The notes under the pieces: model-generated
Databases searched by the model: none
Seen by the model: only the letters and a program-made list of their open reading frames with translations
Told to the model about the DNA's origin: nothing
Assembly: GCA_964352985.1 (NCBI GenBank)
Contig: CAYGUK010000020.1
Location: 1 to 47,869, forward strand
Source of the DNA: CAYGUK01 sp964352985
GTDB taxonomy: Bacteria > Pseudomonadota > Gammaproteobacteria > JAHCLG01
Length of the DNA: 47,869 bases
Direction: 5' to 3'
Shown: positions 28,042-36,435 of the stretch, piece by piece
Position numbering within the stretch: position 1 is the stretch's first letter
Layout: the number at the start of each line of letters is the position of its first letter
Program-made: the position numbers and the translations under genes

Positions 28042-29115
28042 ATGAAACGTTTTTTAGTAATACTTATTTGTCTTTTTGCACTACCTTTAGTTTGTTTTTC
28101 TCAAGTGAGATTGAGACACGGCCATCCCTATCGTTATGTGGTCAAACCCGGTGATACCTTATGGGGAATTGCCAATCGATTTTTAAAATATCCTTGGGAA
28201 TGGCATCAATTATGGGAGGGTAATCCTCAAATTACGTATCCCGCAGAGTTATATCCTGGTGATATTCTCGAATTACACTTATTAAATGGTAGACCAAGAT
28301 TAAGTTTACTGCGTGGTGGCACTGTTAGATTATCACCTCATACTCGTATTTTACCTTTAAAAGAACCTATTCCCACCATTCCAATTAATGCCATTAAAAC
28401 TTTTTTATCTAAGTCTCGGGTAGTCAATCGTGATATGTTAAGTAGTGCACCCTATGTTATTTCATTTGTGGGTGAACATATTACTGGAGGGGCGCGTAAT
28501 CAAATTTATGTGCGATCGATTTTTGATCGTTCAATAGAAACATTTTCAATTTATCGTTTAGGTCAACATTATGTTGATCCAGAAACAAAAGAATCTTTAG
28601 GTTGGGAAGGTTCTTATATTGGACAGGCACAATTGCAAAAACCAGGCGATCCCGCCATTTTAGAAATAACAGATAGCCCAATCGAAATTTTAGTGGGTGA
28701 CCGATTACTACCCGCAGACGATCAAGATTTTACGAAAAACTTCATGCCTAAAGCACCAGATGTACCGGTTAATGGTGATATTATCGGTGTATTGGGTGAT
28801 GGTGTTACTCAAATTGGTGAATACACATCGATCGTAATAGATAGAGGTCGCGCAGAAGGAATAAAAGTCGGTGATGTGCTTGAAGTCATGCGTCACGGAA
28901 AAACAATTATTGATCCTGTAGAACCCGCGAAACGCATGCGCGTAACCTTACCTGATCAAAAAGCAGGACAAGCATTAGTTTATCGTACCTTTGAATATGT
29001 CAGTTATGTCTTGATCATGGATGCGCAATTGCCCATTCATGTCGGCGATAAAGTAACAAATCCCGACGAAGGACAATACGATGTTGCAAGTAAGTTTGAA
29101 GGTTCGTATAAATAA
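28042..29115 (+). CDS. Exported LysM-domain protein (DprA-adjacent type)
   Basis: The 357-aa protein has a signal peptide (MKRFLVILICLFALPLVCFS) and then a LysM domain at about residues 28-75 (YVVKPGDTLWGIANRFL, then NPQITYPAELYPGDILEL), which binds peptidoglycan. The rest is a ~280-residue region typical of the proteobacterial LysM protein usually encoded next to dprA. It is likely periplasmic and linked to the cell wall. An ATG at 28033 is also in frame, but AGGG is directly against it. The ATG at 28042 has the same AGGG at 9 bases, so I prefer it. A strong terminator follows. Confidence 0.88.
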   Translation: MKRFLVILICLFALPLVCFSQVRLRHGHPYRYVVKPGDTLWGIANRFLKYPWEWHQLWEGNPQITYPAELYPGDILELHLLNGRPRLSLLRGGTVRLSPHTRILPLKEPIPTIPINAIKTFLSKSRVVNRDMLSSAPYVISFVGEHITGGARNQIYVRSIFDRSIETFSIYRLGQHYVDPETKESLGWEGSYIGQAQLQKPGDPAILEITDSPIEILVGDRLLPADDQDFTKNFMPKAPDVPVNGDIIGVLGDGVTQIGEYTSIVIDRGRAEGIKVGDVLEVMRHGKTIIDPVEPAKRMRVTLPDQKAGQALVYRTFEYVSYVLIMDAQLPIHVGDKVTNPDEGQYDVASKFEGSYK

Positions 29116-29126
29116 AAAGTTTACAA

Positions 29127-29155
29127 AAACCTCGAGACACGTCTCGGGGTTTTTA
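29127..29155 (+). terminator. Rho-independent terminator after the LysM gene
   Basis: ACCTCGAGAC (29129-29138 or so) pairs with GTCTCGGGGT (29141-29150) with one G-T wobble. This is a GC-rich stem followed by TTTTT. A-residues on the upstream side may let it work on the other strand too. It separates the LysM gene from dprA. Confidence 0.85.
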
Positions 29156-29178
29156 ATCAGAATTGAAATTACCCACGT

Positions 29179-29205
29179 GTAAATTTACTCAAGTTTTAAC
29201 TTGGG
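29179..29205. repeat. Two adjacent palindromes upstream of dprA
   Basis: GTAAATTTAC (29179-29188) is a perfect 10-base palindrome. It touches CTCAAGTT-TT-AACTTGGG (29188-29205), an inverted repeat with one wobble pair. Both lie 40-65 bases before the dprA start, where operator sites are common. No regulator family can be assigned. Confidence 0.35.
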
Positions 29206-29245
29206 ACAAAATACAAATTTTTAGGTTAATTTAGTAAGACAAATA

Positions 29246-30343
29246 ATGAAGACATTGAACCATTCCAATCAAGCCTATCCTTGGATAGTCTTATCACACA
29301 TTCCGGGTTTAGGCTTTGCTACAATACAATCCATTATAGATAAATCGGTAGTCCTTGCTGAGTTATTTAATTTATCTTTGGCTGAGTTAAAGCATTTGGG
29401 CTTAGCAGATAAAACTTGCCAAGCGATTACGAATCCACCTTGGCAAAGTATTGAAGAAACATTAACCTGGGCAGAACGCCCTGGCAATCACCTTATTACT
29501 TTATCCGATTCCAACTATCCTACATTGTTAAAAAAAATTGCGTCTCCACCATTAATGCTTTACGCGCAAGGTGAAATTTCATTACTGGAAAAACCACAAA
29601 TTGCCATTGTTGGCACTCGTCACCCTTCATATCACGGGAAGCAAACAGCACACCAATTTAGTGCGAATTTAAGTCAAAATGGGCTTATTGTCACCAGCGG
29701 CTTGGCTGATGGTATCGATAGTCATGCGCATTTAGGTGCATTAAGTGTTAATCATCCCACGATTGCCGTGATGGGGACGGGATTAAATCAGATATATCCC
29801 GCTAAAAATCGAGATCTTGCAGTTAAAATTCGGGAAAATGGTGTTATCTTGTCTGAGTTTCATCCGGCGACGGGTGTTCGCCCTTATCATTTTCCTCAGC
29901 GTAATCGTATTATAAGTGGCTTAAGTTTAGGTACCTTAGTGGTTGAAGCCGCAAAACAAAGCGGTTCACTAATTACAGCTCGATGTGCGCTTGAACAAAA
30001 CCGTGAAGTTTTTGCTATTCCAGGATCCATTCATCACCCTCAAAGTAAAGGCTGTCACTTATTAATAAAGCAAGGTGCCAAGTTAGTTGAATCCAGCCAA
30101 GATATATTAGAAGAGTTGCAAATTAGCAATACTCATCCAATGATATCAACCGCACAAGTTGCAAAACCCACATTATCAAAACCAGAAAAAACCGTTTACG
30201 ATCTCATCAACTATGATGAAATCGATGTTGAATCCCTGATCTTATTAAGTCAGCAAAACCCACAAATGGTGAATGAGACGCTGCAATCTTTACTCCTCAG
30301 AGATTTAATTATCGAATCCAGAAACGGTTATATCAGAAAATAA
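29246..30343 (+). CDS. dprA: DNA processing protein DprA (Smf)
   Basis: DprA binds incoming single-stranded DNA in natural transformation and loads RecA. The 365-aa protein has an N-terminal SAM/HhH-like domain (LSHIPGLGFATIQSII). A Rossmann-like core follows (QIAIVGTRHPSYHGKQTA, VTSGLADGIDSHAHLGAL, AVMGTGLNQIYPAKNRDLA, GTLVVEAAKQSGSLITA). The C-terminal part is a winged-helix (DML1-like) domain (TVYDLINYDEIDVESLI). All core motifs are intact, so competence may be retained. It follows the LysM gene's terminator and is the first gene of the dprA-smg-topA group. Confidence 0.95.
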   Translation: MKTLNHSNQAYPWIVLSHIPGLGFATIQSIIDKSVVLAELFNLSLAELKHLGLADKTCQAITNPPWQSIEETLTWAERPGNHLITLSDSNYPTLLKKIASPPLMLYAQGEISLLEKPQIAIVGTRHPSYHGKQTAHQFSANLSQNGLIVTSGLADGIDSHAHLGALSVNHPTIAVMGTGLNQIYPAKNRDLAVKIRENGVILSEFHPATGVRPYHFPQRNRIISGLSLGTLVVEAAKQSGSLITARCALEQNREVFAIPGSIHHPQSKGCHLLIKQGAKLVESSQDILEELQISNTHPMISTAQVAKPTLSKPEKTVYDLINYDEIDVESLILLSQQNPQMVNETLQSLLLRDLIIESRNGYIRK

Positions 30344-30475
30344 CTATTTCTTTATTTCCAACACATCTGTTATATTGCAATTTTTATGTGCCGTCAGCAT
30401 TTATTATGGCAATACTAGAAAAATGAATTTAGATAGAGTAAGTTAACCTCATGCAAAGTAATAAAGATTAATAAA

Positions 30476-30943
30476 ATGATAGACGTGCTAATGTATTTGT
30501 TTGAAAACTATATGGAAAAAAATTGCGATTTAAAACGCGATCACGATGAGTTGCTTGCTGAACTGCAAGTACAAGGATTTAATTTATCTGAAATTCACAA
30601 TGCCTTTCATTGGCTAGATGGTTTAAGCGAACTGCAAAATAGCGAATCATTATTAGGCACCAATAAGCTCACCACCACACGCGTTTTCACCAAAATGGAA
30701 GTCGCAAAATTAACGGTAGAAGGAACAGGCTTTATTCATTTCTTAACAGAAATAAATATACTCGATCCGATTACCCGTGAAACAGTCATAGACAGGGCAA
30801 TGGCGTTGGATGGTGAAGAAATTGATATTTCTAGAATTAAATGGGTGGTGTTAATGGTGTTATTTAATTCGCCTAATCATGAATCTGAATTAGCATTAAT
30901 GGAAGAATTTATTCTCACTGAAAAAGATGGCGGGTTACATTAA
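30476..30943 (+). CDS. smg: Smg family protein (DUF494)
   Basis: The 155-aa protein matches the Smg/DUF494 family in sequence and in place between dprA and topA. It has IDVLMYLFENYME at the N-terminus and the conserved EIDISRIKWVVLMVLFNSP near the C-terminus. The biochemical role of the family is not established. The ribosome site is weak (AAAGA). The 132-base gap after dprA holds a loose TATTGC...GCAATA repeat but no clear terminator. It ends 3 bases before topA, so cotranscription is likely. Confidence 0.93.
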   Translation: MIDVLMYLFENYMEKNCDLKRDHDELLAELQVQGFNLSEIHNAFHWLDGLSELQNSESLLGTNKLTTTRVFTKMEVAKLTVEGTGFIHFLTEINILDPITRETVIDRAMALDGEEIDISRIKWVVLMVLFNSPNHESELALMEEFILTEKDGGLH

Positions 30944-30946
30944 ACG

Positions 30947-33226
30947 ATGAGTAAAGGATTAGTAATTGTAGAATCACCAGCAAAATCAAAAACCATCAAA
31001 AAATATTTAGGTAAAGGTTTTGAAGTATTAGCGTCTTATGGCCATGTCAGAGATTTATTACCCAAGGAAGGTGCTGTTGATACTGAACATGAATTCGCCA
31101 TGAAATATGAAATTATCGAACGCAATGCCAAACATCTCGAGGCTATTCGCAAAGCAATGAAGAGTGCTGATATTCTTTATCTCGCGACTGACCCTGATAG
31201 AGAAGGTGAAGCCATTTCTTGGCATGTTTATGAAGTGTTACTAGAAAAAGGTGTGCTCAAAGATAAAGACGTCAAGCGCGTCGTGTTTCATGAAATTACC
31301 AAATCTGCTATTACCGAGGCTATGCTTCATCCTCGTGATATATCAATGGATTTAGTTAATGCGCAACAAACTCGACGAATTTTAGATTATCTTGTTGGTT
31401 TTAATTTATCACCTTTATTATGGAAAAAAATTCGCCGAGGTTTATCAGCAGGTCGAGTGCAATCACCTGCACTACGGTTAATTGTCGAACGCGAAAAAGA
31501 AATCGACGATTTTATTGCCAAAGAATATTGGACGATTGAAGCAGACTTAAATATTGAAAGTGATGAATTCGTCGCAAAATTAGTTGAAGTTGATGGTGAA
31601 AAAGTCGAGCAATTTACCAGCACAAAGGAAGAACCAGCATTAAAAACTAAAAAAGTCTTAGAAAAAAATGCCAACGGCAAATTAATCGTTAGCAAAGTAG
31701 AGAAAAAACAACGCAAGCGTAATCCCACGGCACCATTTATTACATCTACATTGCAACAAGAATCAGTGCGAAAATTAGGCTTTAGTGCAAAACGTGCCAT
31801 GCGCACAGCACAACAACTTTATGAAGGGATAGATTTAGGTGACGGAAATGTTGGTTTAATCACTTATATGAGAACAGACTCGGTTAATCTTGCACAAGAA
31901 GCCGTGGAAGATATTCGGGGTTTTATCGAAAAACAATATGGTAAAGAAAATATACCCGAAGAAGCGAGAATCTTTAAAACTAAATCTAAAAATGCCCAAG
32001 AAGCGCACGAAGCGATTCGCCCTACATCGGTTCACTTAACACCCGATTCCATTAAATCACATTTATCGGCTGATCAATTTAAAGTTTATAATTTAATTTG
32101 GAAACGAACTGTCGCCTGTCAAATGATCCATGCGACGATTGATGCTGTCGCGGTTGATTTTGCCTGTGGTAAAGGTAATCGTTTTCGTGCCAATGGTTCA
32201 ACCATTGCAGATCCCGGATTTATGTTAGTCTATCAAGAAGACACTGACGATAATAAAAAACAAGATACTGATGGCCAAAAATTATTACCACCGATGGAAG
32301 AAGGTGATGAAATTAATTTAAAACAAATTCGTCCCGAACAACATTTTACTGAACCACCACCACGTTACAGTGAAGCTACAATTGTTAAAGCTTTAGAAGA
32401 ATTTGGTATCGGCCGACCCTCAACTTATGCAACGATTATTTCAACGTTACAAGATAGAGGTTATGCAATTCTTGATAATAAACGTTTTCACCCTACTGAT
32501 GTGGGCATTATTGTAAATCGTTTTTTAACCATGCATTTCACGCAATATGTCGATTATGGTTTTACAGCGAATCTTGAAGATACACTCGATGAAGTATCTC
32601 GTGGTGAAAAACCCTGGATCCCAATTCTTAAAGAATTCTGGTCACCTTTTATTAAGCAAGTCAATTATGTACAAGAAAATGTGGATCGCAAAGATGTGAC
32701 CACAGAAGAAATCGATGAAAATTGTCCTAAATGCGGAAAGCAATTATCGATTCGTCTCGGAAAACGCGGCCGATTTGTTGGCTGCCCGGGTTATCCTGAA
32801 TGTGATTATACGCGATCACTTGATCCCGACTCAGATAATTCAGAACCTGAAATTGTCGCTGATCGAAAATGTCCCGAATGTAACCGTGACTTAGTTATTA
32901 AAGTGGGTCGTTACGGTAAATTTATTGGTTGTTCAGGTTATCCTGATTGTAATCATATGGAACCACTGGAAAAACCAGAAGATACTGGCGTGCAATGTCC
33001 CGAGTGCAAAAAGGGTAACATCTTAAAACGTAAATCACGTCGTGGAAAAATATTTTATTCCTGTCAAAATTACCCTGATTGCACTTATGCCATTTGGAAT
33101 GAACCCATTAAAGAAATTTGTCCCAAATGTTCATGGCCGATTTTATCCATTAAAATTACTAAAAGCCGCGGTTCAGAAAAAGTCTGTCCACAAAAGGAAT
33201 GTCGATTTAGCGAACCGATGGAATAG
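30947..33226 (+). CDS. topA: DNA topoisomerase I
   Basis: TopA relaxes negative supercoils by transient single-strand cleavage. The 759-aa protein has a TOPRIM domain (LVIVESPAKSKTIKKYL, YLATDPDREGEAISWHV), the catalytic tyrosine near residue 307 in GLITYMRTDSVNLA, and the RPSTYATIISTLQDRGY motif. At the C-terminus, after ~580, four zinc-ribbon repeats begin CPKCGKQL, CPECNRDL, CPECKKGN and CPKCSWPI. The fourth ends CPQKEC, so all are close to intact. It starts 3 bases after smg and converges on an unrecognised gene. Confidence 0.97.
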   Translation: MSKGLVIVESPAKSKTIKKYLGKGFEVLASYGHVRDLLPKEGAVDTEHEFAMKYEIIERNAKHLEAIRKAMKSADILYLATDPDREGEAISWHVYEVLLEKGVLKDKDVKRVVFHEITKSAITEAMLHPRDISMDLVNAQQTRRILDYLVGFNLSPLLWKKIRRGLSAGRVQSPALRLIVEREKEIDDFIAKEYWTIEADLNIESDEFVAKLVEVDGEKVEQFTSTKEEPALKTKKVLEKNANGKLIVSKVEKKQRKRNPTAPFITSTLQQESVRKLGFSAKRAMRTAQQLYEGIDLGDGNVGLITYMRTDSVNLAQEAVEDIRGFIEKQYGKENIPEEARIFKTKSKNAQEAHEAIRPTSVHLTPDSIKSHLSADQFKVYNLIWKRTVACQMIHATIDAVAVDFACGKGNRFRANGSTIADPGFMLVYQEDTDDNKKQDTDGQKLLPPMEEGDEINLKQIRPEQHFTEPPPRYSEATIVKALEEFGIGRPSTYATIISTLQDRGYAILDNKRFHPTDVGIIVNRFLTMHFTQYVDYGFTANLEDTLDEVSRGEKPWIPILKEFWSPFIKQVNYVQENVDRKDVTTEEIDENCPKCGKQLSIRLGKRGRFVGCPGYPECDYTRSLDPDSDNSEPEIVADRKCPECNRDLVIKVGRYGKFIGCSGYPDCNHMEPLEKPEDTGVQCPECKKGNILKRKSRRGKIFYSCQNYPDCTYAIWNEPIKEICPKCSWPILSIKITKSRGSEKVCPQKECRFSEPME

Positions 33227-33241
33227 TTATTCAGCCAATTA

Positions 33242-33625
33242 CTAAGACATATCCATAGATAAACTATGGCTTCTCTTATCCATCTCTTCTATTGCCGCAC
33301 GCTCGCATTCAGCTAACTCTAGCTTATCTGCAGAAGAAGATTTAAATAACGCCAGCAAATTCATTGCAGTAATAACATGGCCGGCACGATTTAGAACAAC
33401 ATAGTCGGATTTACTTATATCGGTATCTGTTGTAAAAATATCCTCAAGTTCCAAATTAGTTCTATCTCTTATTGATAGTTCATGGGATATTTCTTCTGCA
33501 GTTGTCACTTTTTTAACACTTTCCAAACAAAGCTGTGACACAAAAACTAAAAGAAATTCATTATTCGTTTTGTCATGAATAATTCTTAAACGTTCAGAAT
33601 TGCTAGCATTTATGAAACTAAGCAT
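33242..33625 (-). CDS. Hypothetical protein, 127 aa
   Basis: The protein is not recognised. It is mainly polar, with a hydrophobic stretch near residues 23-32 (NEFLLVFVSQLC) and a Glu/Lys-rich C-terminal half, and has no signal peptide or clear membrane helix. The start is well supported: AAGGAG lies 7 bases before ATG 33625. A possible -10 (TAAAAT) lies about 35 bases upstream. It sits alone on the minus strand between topA and tsaC, its stop 15 bases from that of topA. In an intracellular bacterium such an orphan could be lineage-specific, but no function can be given. Confidence 0.7.
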   Translation of the reverse strand: MLSFINASNSERLRIIHDKTNNEFLLVFVSQLCLESVKKVTTAEEISHELSIRDRTNLELEDIFTTDTDISKSDYVVLNRAGHVITAMNLLALFKSSSADKLELAECERAAIEEMDKRSHSLSMDMS

Positions 33626-33717
33626 GGTGTTTCTCCTTATGGTTATTGTTTACTTATTTTAGCTCGTTAAAAATAATGATGTAATACTAGAAAACTGATT
33701 AACTTGTAGGATATTCA

Positions 33718-33837
33718 ATGTCATGTTATATAGTTTCAATCCGAATAAACAGCATTTTATCTCTCATTAAAGGCTTGCAGCGCATTTTAAAGCAAGTCAT
33801 AATTCTTTTTTTAAAACAAAAAGTAAACAATGGTTAA
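33718..33837 (+). CDS. Possible 39-aa basic amphipathic peptide overlapping the tsaC start
   Basis: The ATG at 33718 has AGGA 6 bases upstream, and the frame runs 39 codons to a TAA at 33835-33837, 8 bases inside tsaC. The peptide (MSCYIVSIRINSILSLIKGL...) alternates Ile/Leu with Lys/Arg, giving a net-positive amphipathic helix pattern. tsaC itself has no Shine-Dalgarno before its ATG, so translation of this ORF could feed tsaC. The ORF may equally be a chance product of the leader. Confidence 0.4.
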   Translation: MSCYIVSIRINSILSLIKGLQRILKQVIILFLKQKVNNG

Positions 33838-34372
33838 TCAAGCTATCAATATCTTACAACAAGGTGGTATCATCGCTTATCCCACTGAAGCAGTATTCGG
33901 TTTAGGGTGTGATCCGTTTAATGAGCAAGCAGTCAAAAAATTATTAACCATTAAACAACGCTCGGTTGATAAAGGGTTAATCATTTTGATTCCTGATATC
34001 ACGTTTCTCCCACACTATACGAAAAATATAACTGATGAAATTTTAGCTACCTTATCAGGCTATTGGCCTGGCCCCTATACTTTTTTACTTGACGCTAACG
34101 ATAATATGCCCAAATGGGTGACAGGCAATCATCGCTCTATTGCTATTCGCGTGAGTCAACATCCCATCGCCAGTCAATTAACGATTAAATATCAACAAGC
34201 CTTAATTTCAACAAGTGCCAATATTTCAACTGAACCTCCCGCAAAATCATACGAAGAAGTCGAAACTATTTTTGGTGACAAAATTGATTTAATTATTCCT
34301 GGCGCATTAGGTGATTTATCGAAACCGACATCCATTTACGATCCTAGAGATGGCATGAAAAAAATTAGATAA
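33830..34372 (+). CDS. tsaC: Threonylcarbamoyl-AMP synthase (YrdC/Sua5 short form)
   Basis: TsaC makes threonylcarbamoyl-AMP from threonine, bicarbonate and ATP, the first step of the t6A37 tRNA modification. The 180-aa single YrdC domain is the TsaC (not long Sua5) form. Motifs include GGIIAYPTEAVFGLGCDP, KQRSVDKGLIILI (KxR), GPYTFLLDA and the substrate-binding ISTSANIS. The ATG at 33830 lacks a clear ribosome site and overlaps a short upstream ORF. It lies downstream of dprA-smg-topA, as in many gammaproteobacteria, but an inverted gene intervenes. Confidence 0.94.
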   Translation: MVNQAINILQQGGIIAYPTEAVFGLGCDPFNEQAVKKLLTIKQRSVDKGLIILIPDITFLPHYTKNITDEILATLSGYWPGPYTFLLDANDNMPKWVTGNHRSIAIRVSQHPIASQLTIKYQQALISTSANISTEPPAKSYEEVETIFGDKIDLIIPGALGDLSKPTSIYDPRDGMKKIR

Positions 34373-34546
34373 CTTTTTTTCGGTTTTTTATTAATTAAAA
34401 TAACTTGTCATAATGAGTTAAGCATCAATATTTATACTTTGATTTAAGCACCGCATGTTTTTTAAATCATAATTATTATATCAATGTTATTGTTATAGAT
34501 ATTTTAATATCTATGGAGTTAGTTTGTTAATAAAAGGTAGAAAAAG

Positions 34547-35410
34547 ATGATGGGTGAAGAAACGGGTGTATTAAGACGTCGAATCAAGAGTGATGCAGAT
34601 GCAGATGCAGAAGCTCAAAGAATAAGAAAAAAATATTATTCAGCATTAAATGGCCTAATGAATCAGCAAAGAGTTCGCAGTAAATCTGATGGAGCCCTGT
34701 CACATAGATCAAATCCGATTGATATTTATCCTACCCCATCACATCACACTGAAGAAGATAGTGATAATTATATTCCAGTAGGTAGTTATCAAAGCCCAAA
34801 AGGGGATTTTTCTAAAATTGAAGGTAATTGGTGGTTAACAATCCCTCCGAAACCTAAACAAAAAACAACCTCAAAAAAGAGAAGAACTCCTCTAGATATC
34901 ACAAAAAACCAACAATATCCTAGCATTCCAAAACAAATATTAATTGGAAATGAATTTGTCATAAAAGCGTTAGACAGTTATTTTACTTATGTTCGTCAAT
35001 ATCTCAGTTCTCAATTTATTAATAACGATCCCAACCATATAGACAAACATCGGTGGCAAGTTGTAGAGTCAATGGCTAATGCCCATTCCAAATTTAATTT
35101 ATCAGATCTATTATTTTTCCTGTTTAAATTATCTAATTCTCGTTTAGGTTTGATGACAAATGGACAAACTAACTGGATACTTTTTTCCATGTTAGTTTCT
35201 GTTGCAGAATCTAATTTAGAGCAAGAAACAGATGGATTGCAATTTGAATTTGATGATGAGGAAGATTTTACACCTCCAACACAAAGTCAAAAAAGCCAAT
35301 ACGGTATCACTTTAATGATTGATCCTCTAACAATGGAATTACGCATTCTTGAAAGTCAACATCAAGTAGAAGTCGAACAAACACAAAAAATTCAATTTCG
35401 GCCAATTTAA
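34547..35410 (+). CDS. Hypothetical protein, 287 aa
   Basis: The protein is not recognised. Residues 1-125 are hydrophilic and probably disordered, with a short DADADADAE-type repeat (from a GATGCA repeat near 34590), an RVRSKSDG segment and a basic, proline-rich stretch (IPPKPKQKTTSKKRRTPLD). Residues ~130-225 look helical and folded (VIKALDSYFTYVRQYLSS, FNLSDLLFFLFKLSNSRLG, NWILFSMLVSVAES). Then comes an acidic patch (FEFDDEEDF) and a C-terminal tail. There is no signal peptide. Soluble proteins of this kind in intracellular bacteria are sometimes secreted effectors, but I see no motif that proves it. It stands between tsaC and hemF with 174 bases in front. Confidence 0.7.
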   Translation: MMGEETGVLRRRIKSDADADAEAQRIRKKYYSALNGLMNQQRVRSKSDGALSHRSNPIDIYPTPSHHTEEDSDNYIPVGSYQSPKGDFSKIEGNWWLTIPPKPKQKTTSKKRRTPLDITKNQQYPSIPKQILIGNEFVIKALDSYFTYVRQYLSSQFINNDPNHIDKHRWQVVESMANAHSKFNLSDLLFFLFKLSNSRLGLMTNGQTNWILFSMLVSVAESNLEQETDGLQFEFDDEEDFTPPTQSQKSQYGITLMIDPLTMELRILESQHQVEVEQTQKIQFRPI

Positions 35411-35438
35411 ACTAAACAATTGTCTTAGATCATTTTAT

Positions 35439-35497
35439 CCATGGGTAATTTCGATTAAACTTTGTTACAAGTTTAGTTAAAAGCGAGATACCCATGG
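35439..35497 (+). promoter_or_regulatory. Long stem-loop enclosing the hemF start codon
   Basis: CCATGGGTA (35439-35447) pairs with TACCCATGG (35489-35497). After a one-base bulge, TTTCG (35449-35453) pairs with CGAGA (35484-35488, one wobble). After a 6-base bulge on the right arm, ATTAAACTT (35454-35462) pairs with AAGTTTAGT (35469-35477, one wobble). The loop is TGTTAC. About 23 base pairs in all bury the GAGA ribosome site and the hemF ATG (35494-35496). It could control hemF translation, or the DNA palindrome could be an operator. Confidence 0.7.
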
Positions 35498-36420
35498 ATG
35501 TCACCCCAATAAAAACTTATCTCATCAATCTGCAAAATAAAATTTGTAGCGAGTTACAAGCTATCGAGAATAGCCAAAATTTCGCAACAGATACTTGGCA
35601 ACGTGCTGAAGGGGGCGGTGGTATTTCACGCGTACTAGAAAATGGTGAAGTCATTGAGCGAGGCGGTGTTAATTTCTCTCATGTGTTTGGCACAACATTA
35701 CCACCAAGCGCATCGGCTTCAAGACCAGAACTCGCAGGTCGTTCTTTTCAAGCTTTAGGCATTTCGCTAGTCATTCATCCCAGAAATCCAAAAGCGCCCA
35801 CAGTTCACATGAACGTAAGATTTTTTATTGCCGAAAAAGAAAATGAAGCACCCGTTTGGTGGTTCGGTGGTGGTTATGATTTAACCCCTTATTACGGTTA
35901 TATTGAAGACTGTGTTCACTGGCATCAAAATGCTAAAAAAGCCTGTGTTCCGTTTGGTGAGCACCTTTATCCACAATATAAAAAATGGTGTGATGATTAC
36001 TTTTATATTAAACACCGACAAGAAGCGCGGGGCATTGGCGGAATATTTTTTGATGACGTTAATCAATTTGATTTTGACACTTGCTTTAACTTCATTAAAA
36101 GTGTGGGAGATAGTTTTTTAACAGGGTACAAACCGATATTAGTAAAACGCAAAGATGAACCTTACACCGATCAACAAAAAGACTTTCAATGTTATCGTCG
36201 TGGCCGTTATGTTGAATTTAATTTAGTTTACGATAGAGGCACTTTATTTGGTTTACAATCTAATGGTCGTACTGAGTCAATATTAATGTCACTACCACCT
36301 GTTGTTCATTATCGCTATGATTGGCAACCATCACTCGGTAGTGACGAAGAAAGACTCATGAACTTCTTTTTACCACCCAAGGATTGGGTTAAGATGACCA
36401 CTTTAGAAAAATGGAATTAA
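35494..36420 (+). CDS. hemF: Oxygen-dependent coproporphyrinogen III oxidase
   Basis: HemF decarboxylates coproporphyrinogen III to protoporphyrinogen IX with O2, late in haem synthesis, in the cytosol. The 308-aa length is normal. Motifs include EGGGGISRVLENGEVIERGG, GRSFQALGISLVIHPRNPKAP, WWFGGGYDLTPYYGY, RGIGGIFFDDVNQ and RRGRYVEFNLVYDRGTLFGL. The start codon lies at the base of a long stem-loop. It is the first gene of a tight run: methyltransferase, DUF1499, DALR remnant, SPOR protein. hemB is also in this window, but elsewhere. Confidence 0.97.
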   Translation: MDVTPIKTYLINLQNKICSELQAIENSQNFATDTWQRAEGGGGISRVLENGEVIERGGVNFSHVFGTTLPPSASASRPELAGRSFQALGISLVIHPRNPKAPTVHMNVRFFIAEKENEAPVWWFGGGYDLTPYYGYIEDCVHWHQNAKKACVPFGEHLYPQYKKWCDDYFYIKHRQEARGIGGIFFDDVNQFDFDTCFNFIKSVGDSFLTGYKPILVKRKDEPYTDQQKDFQCYRRGRYVEFNLVYDRGTLFGLQSNGRTESILMSLPPVVHYRYDWQPSLGSDEERLMNFFLPPKDWVKMTTLEKWN

Positions 36421-36435
36421 GGTAATTTCTTTAAT

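Noticed and set aside
33774..33812. Possible terminator (CTTGC...GCAAG followed by T7) just before tsaC
   Set aside because: The stem is only five base pairs with a 13-base loop and it would end transcription right before tsaC.
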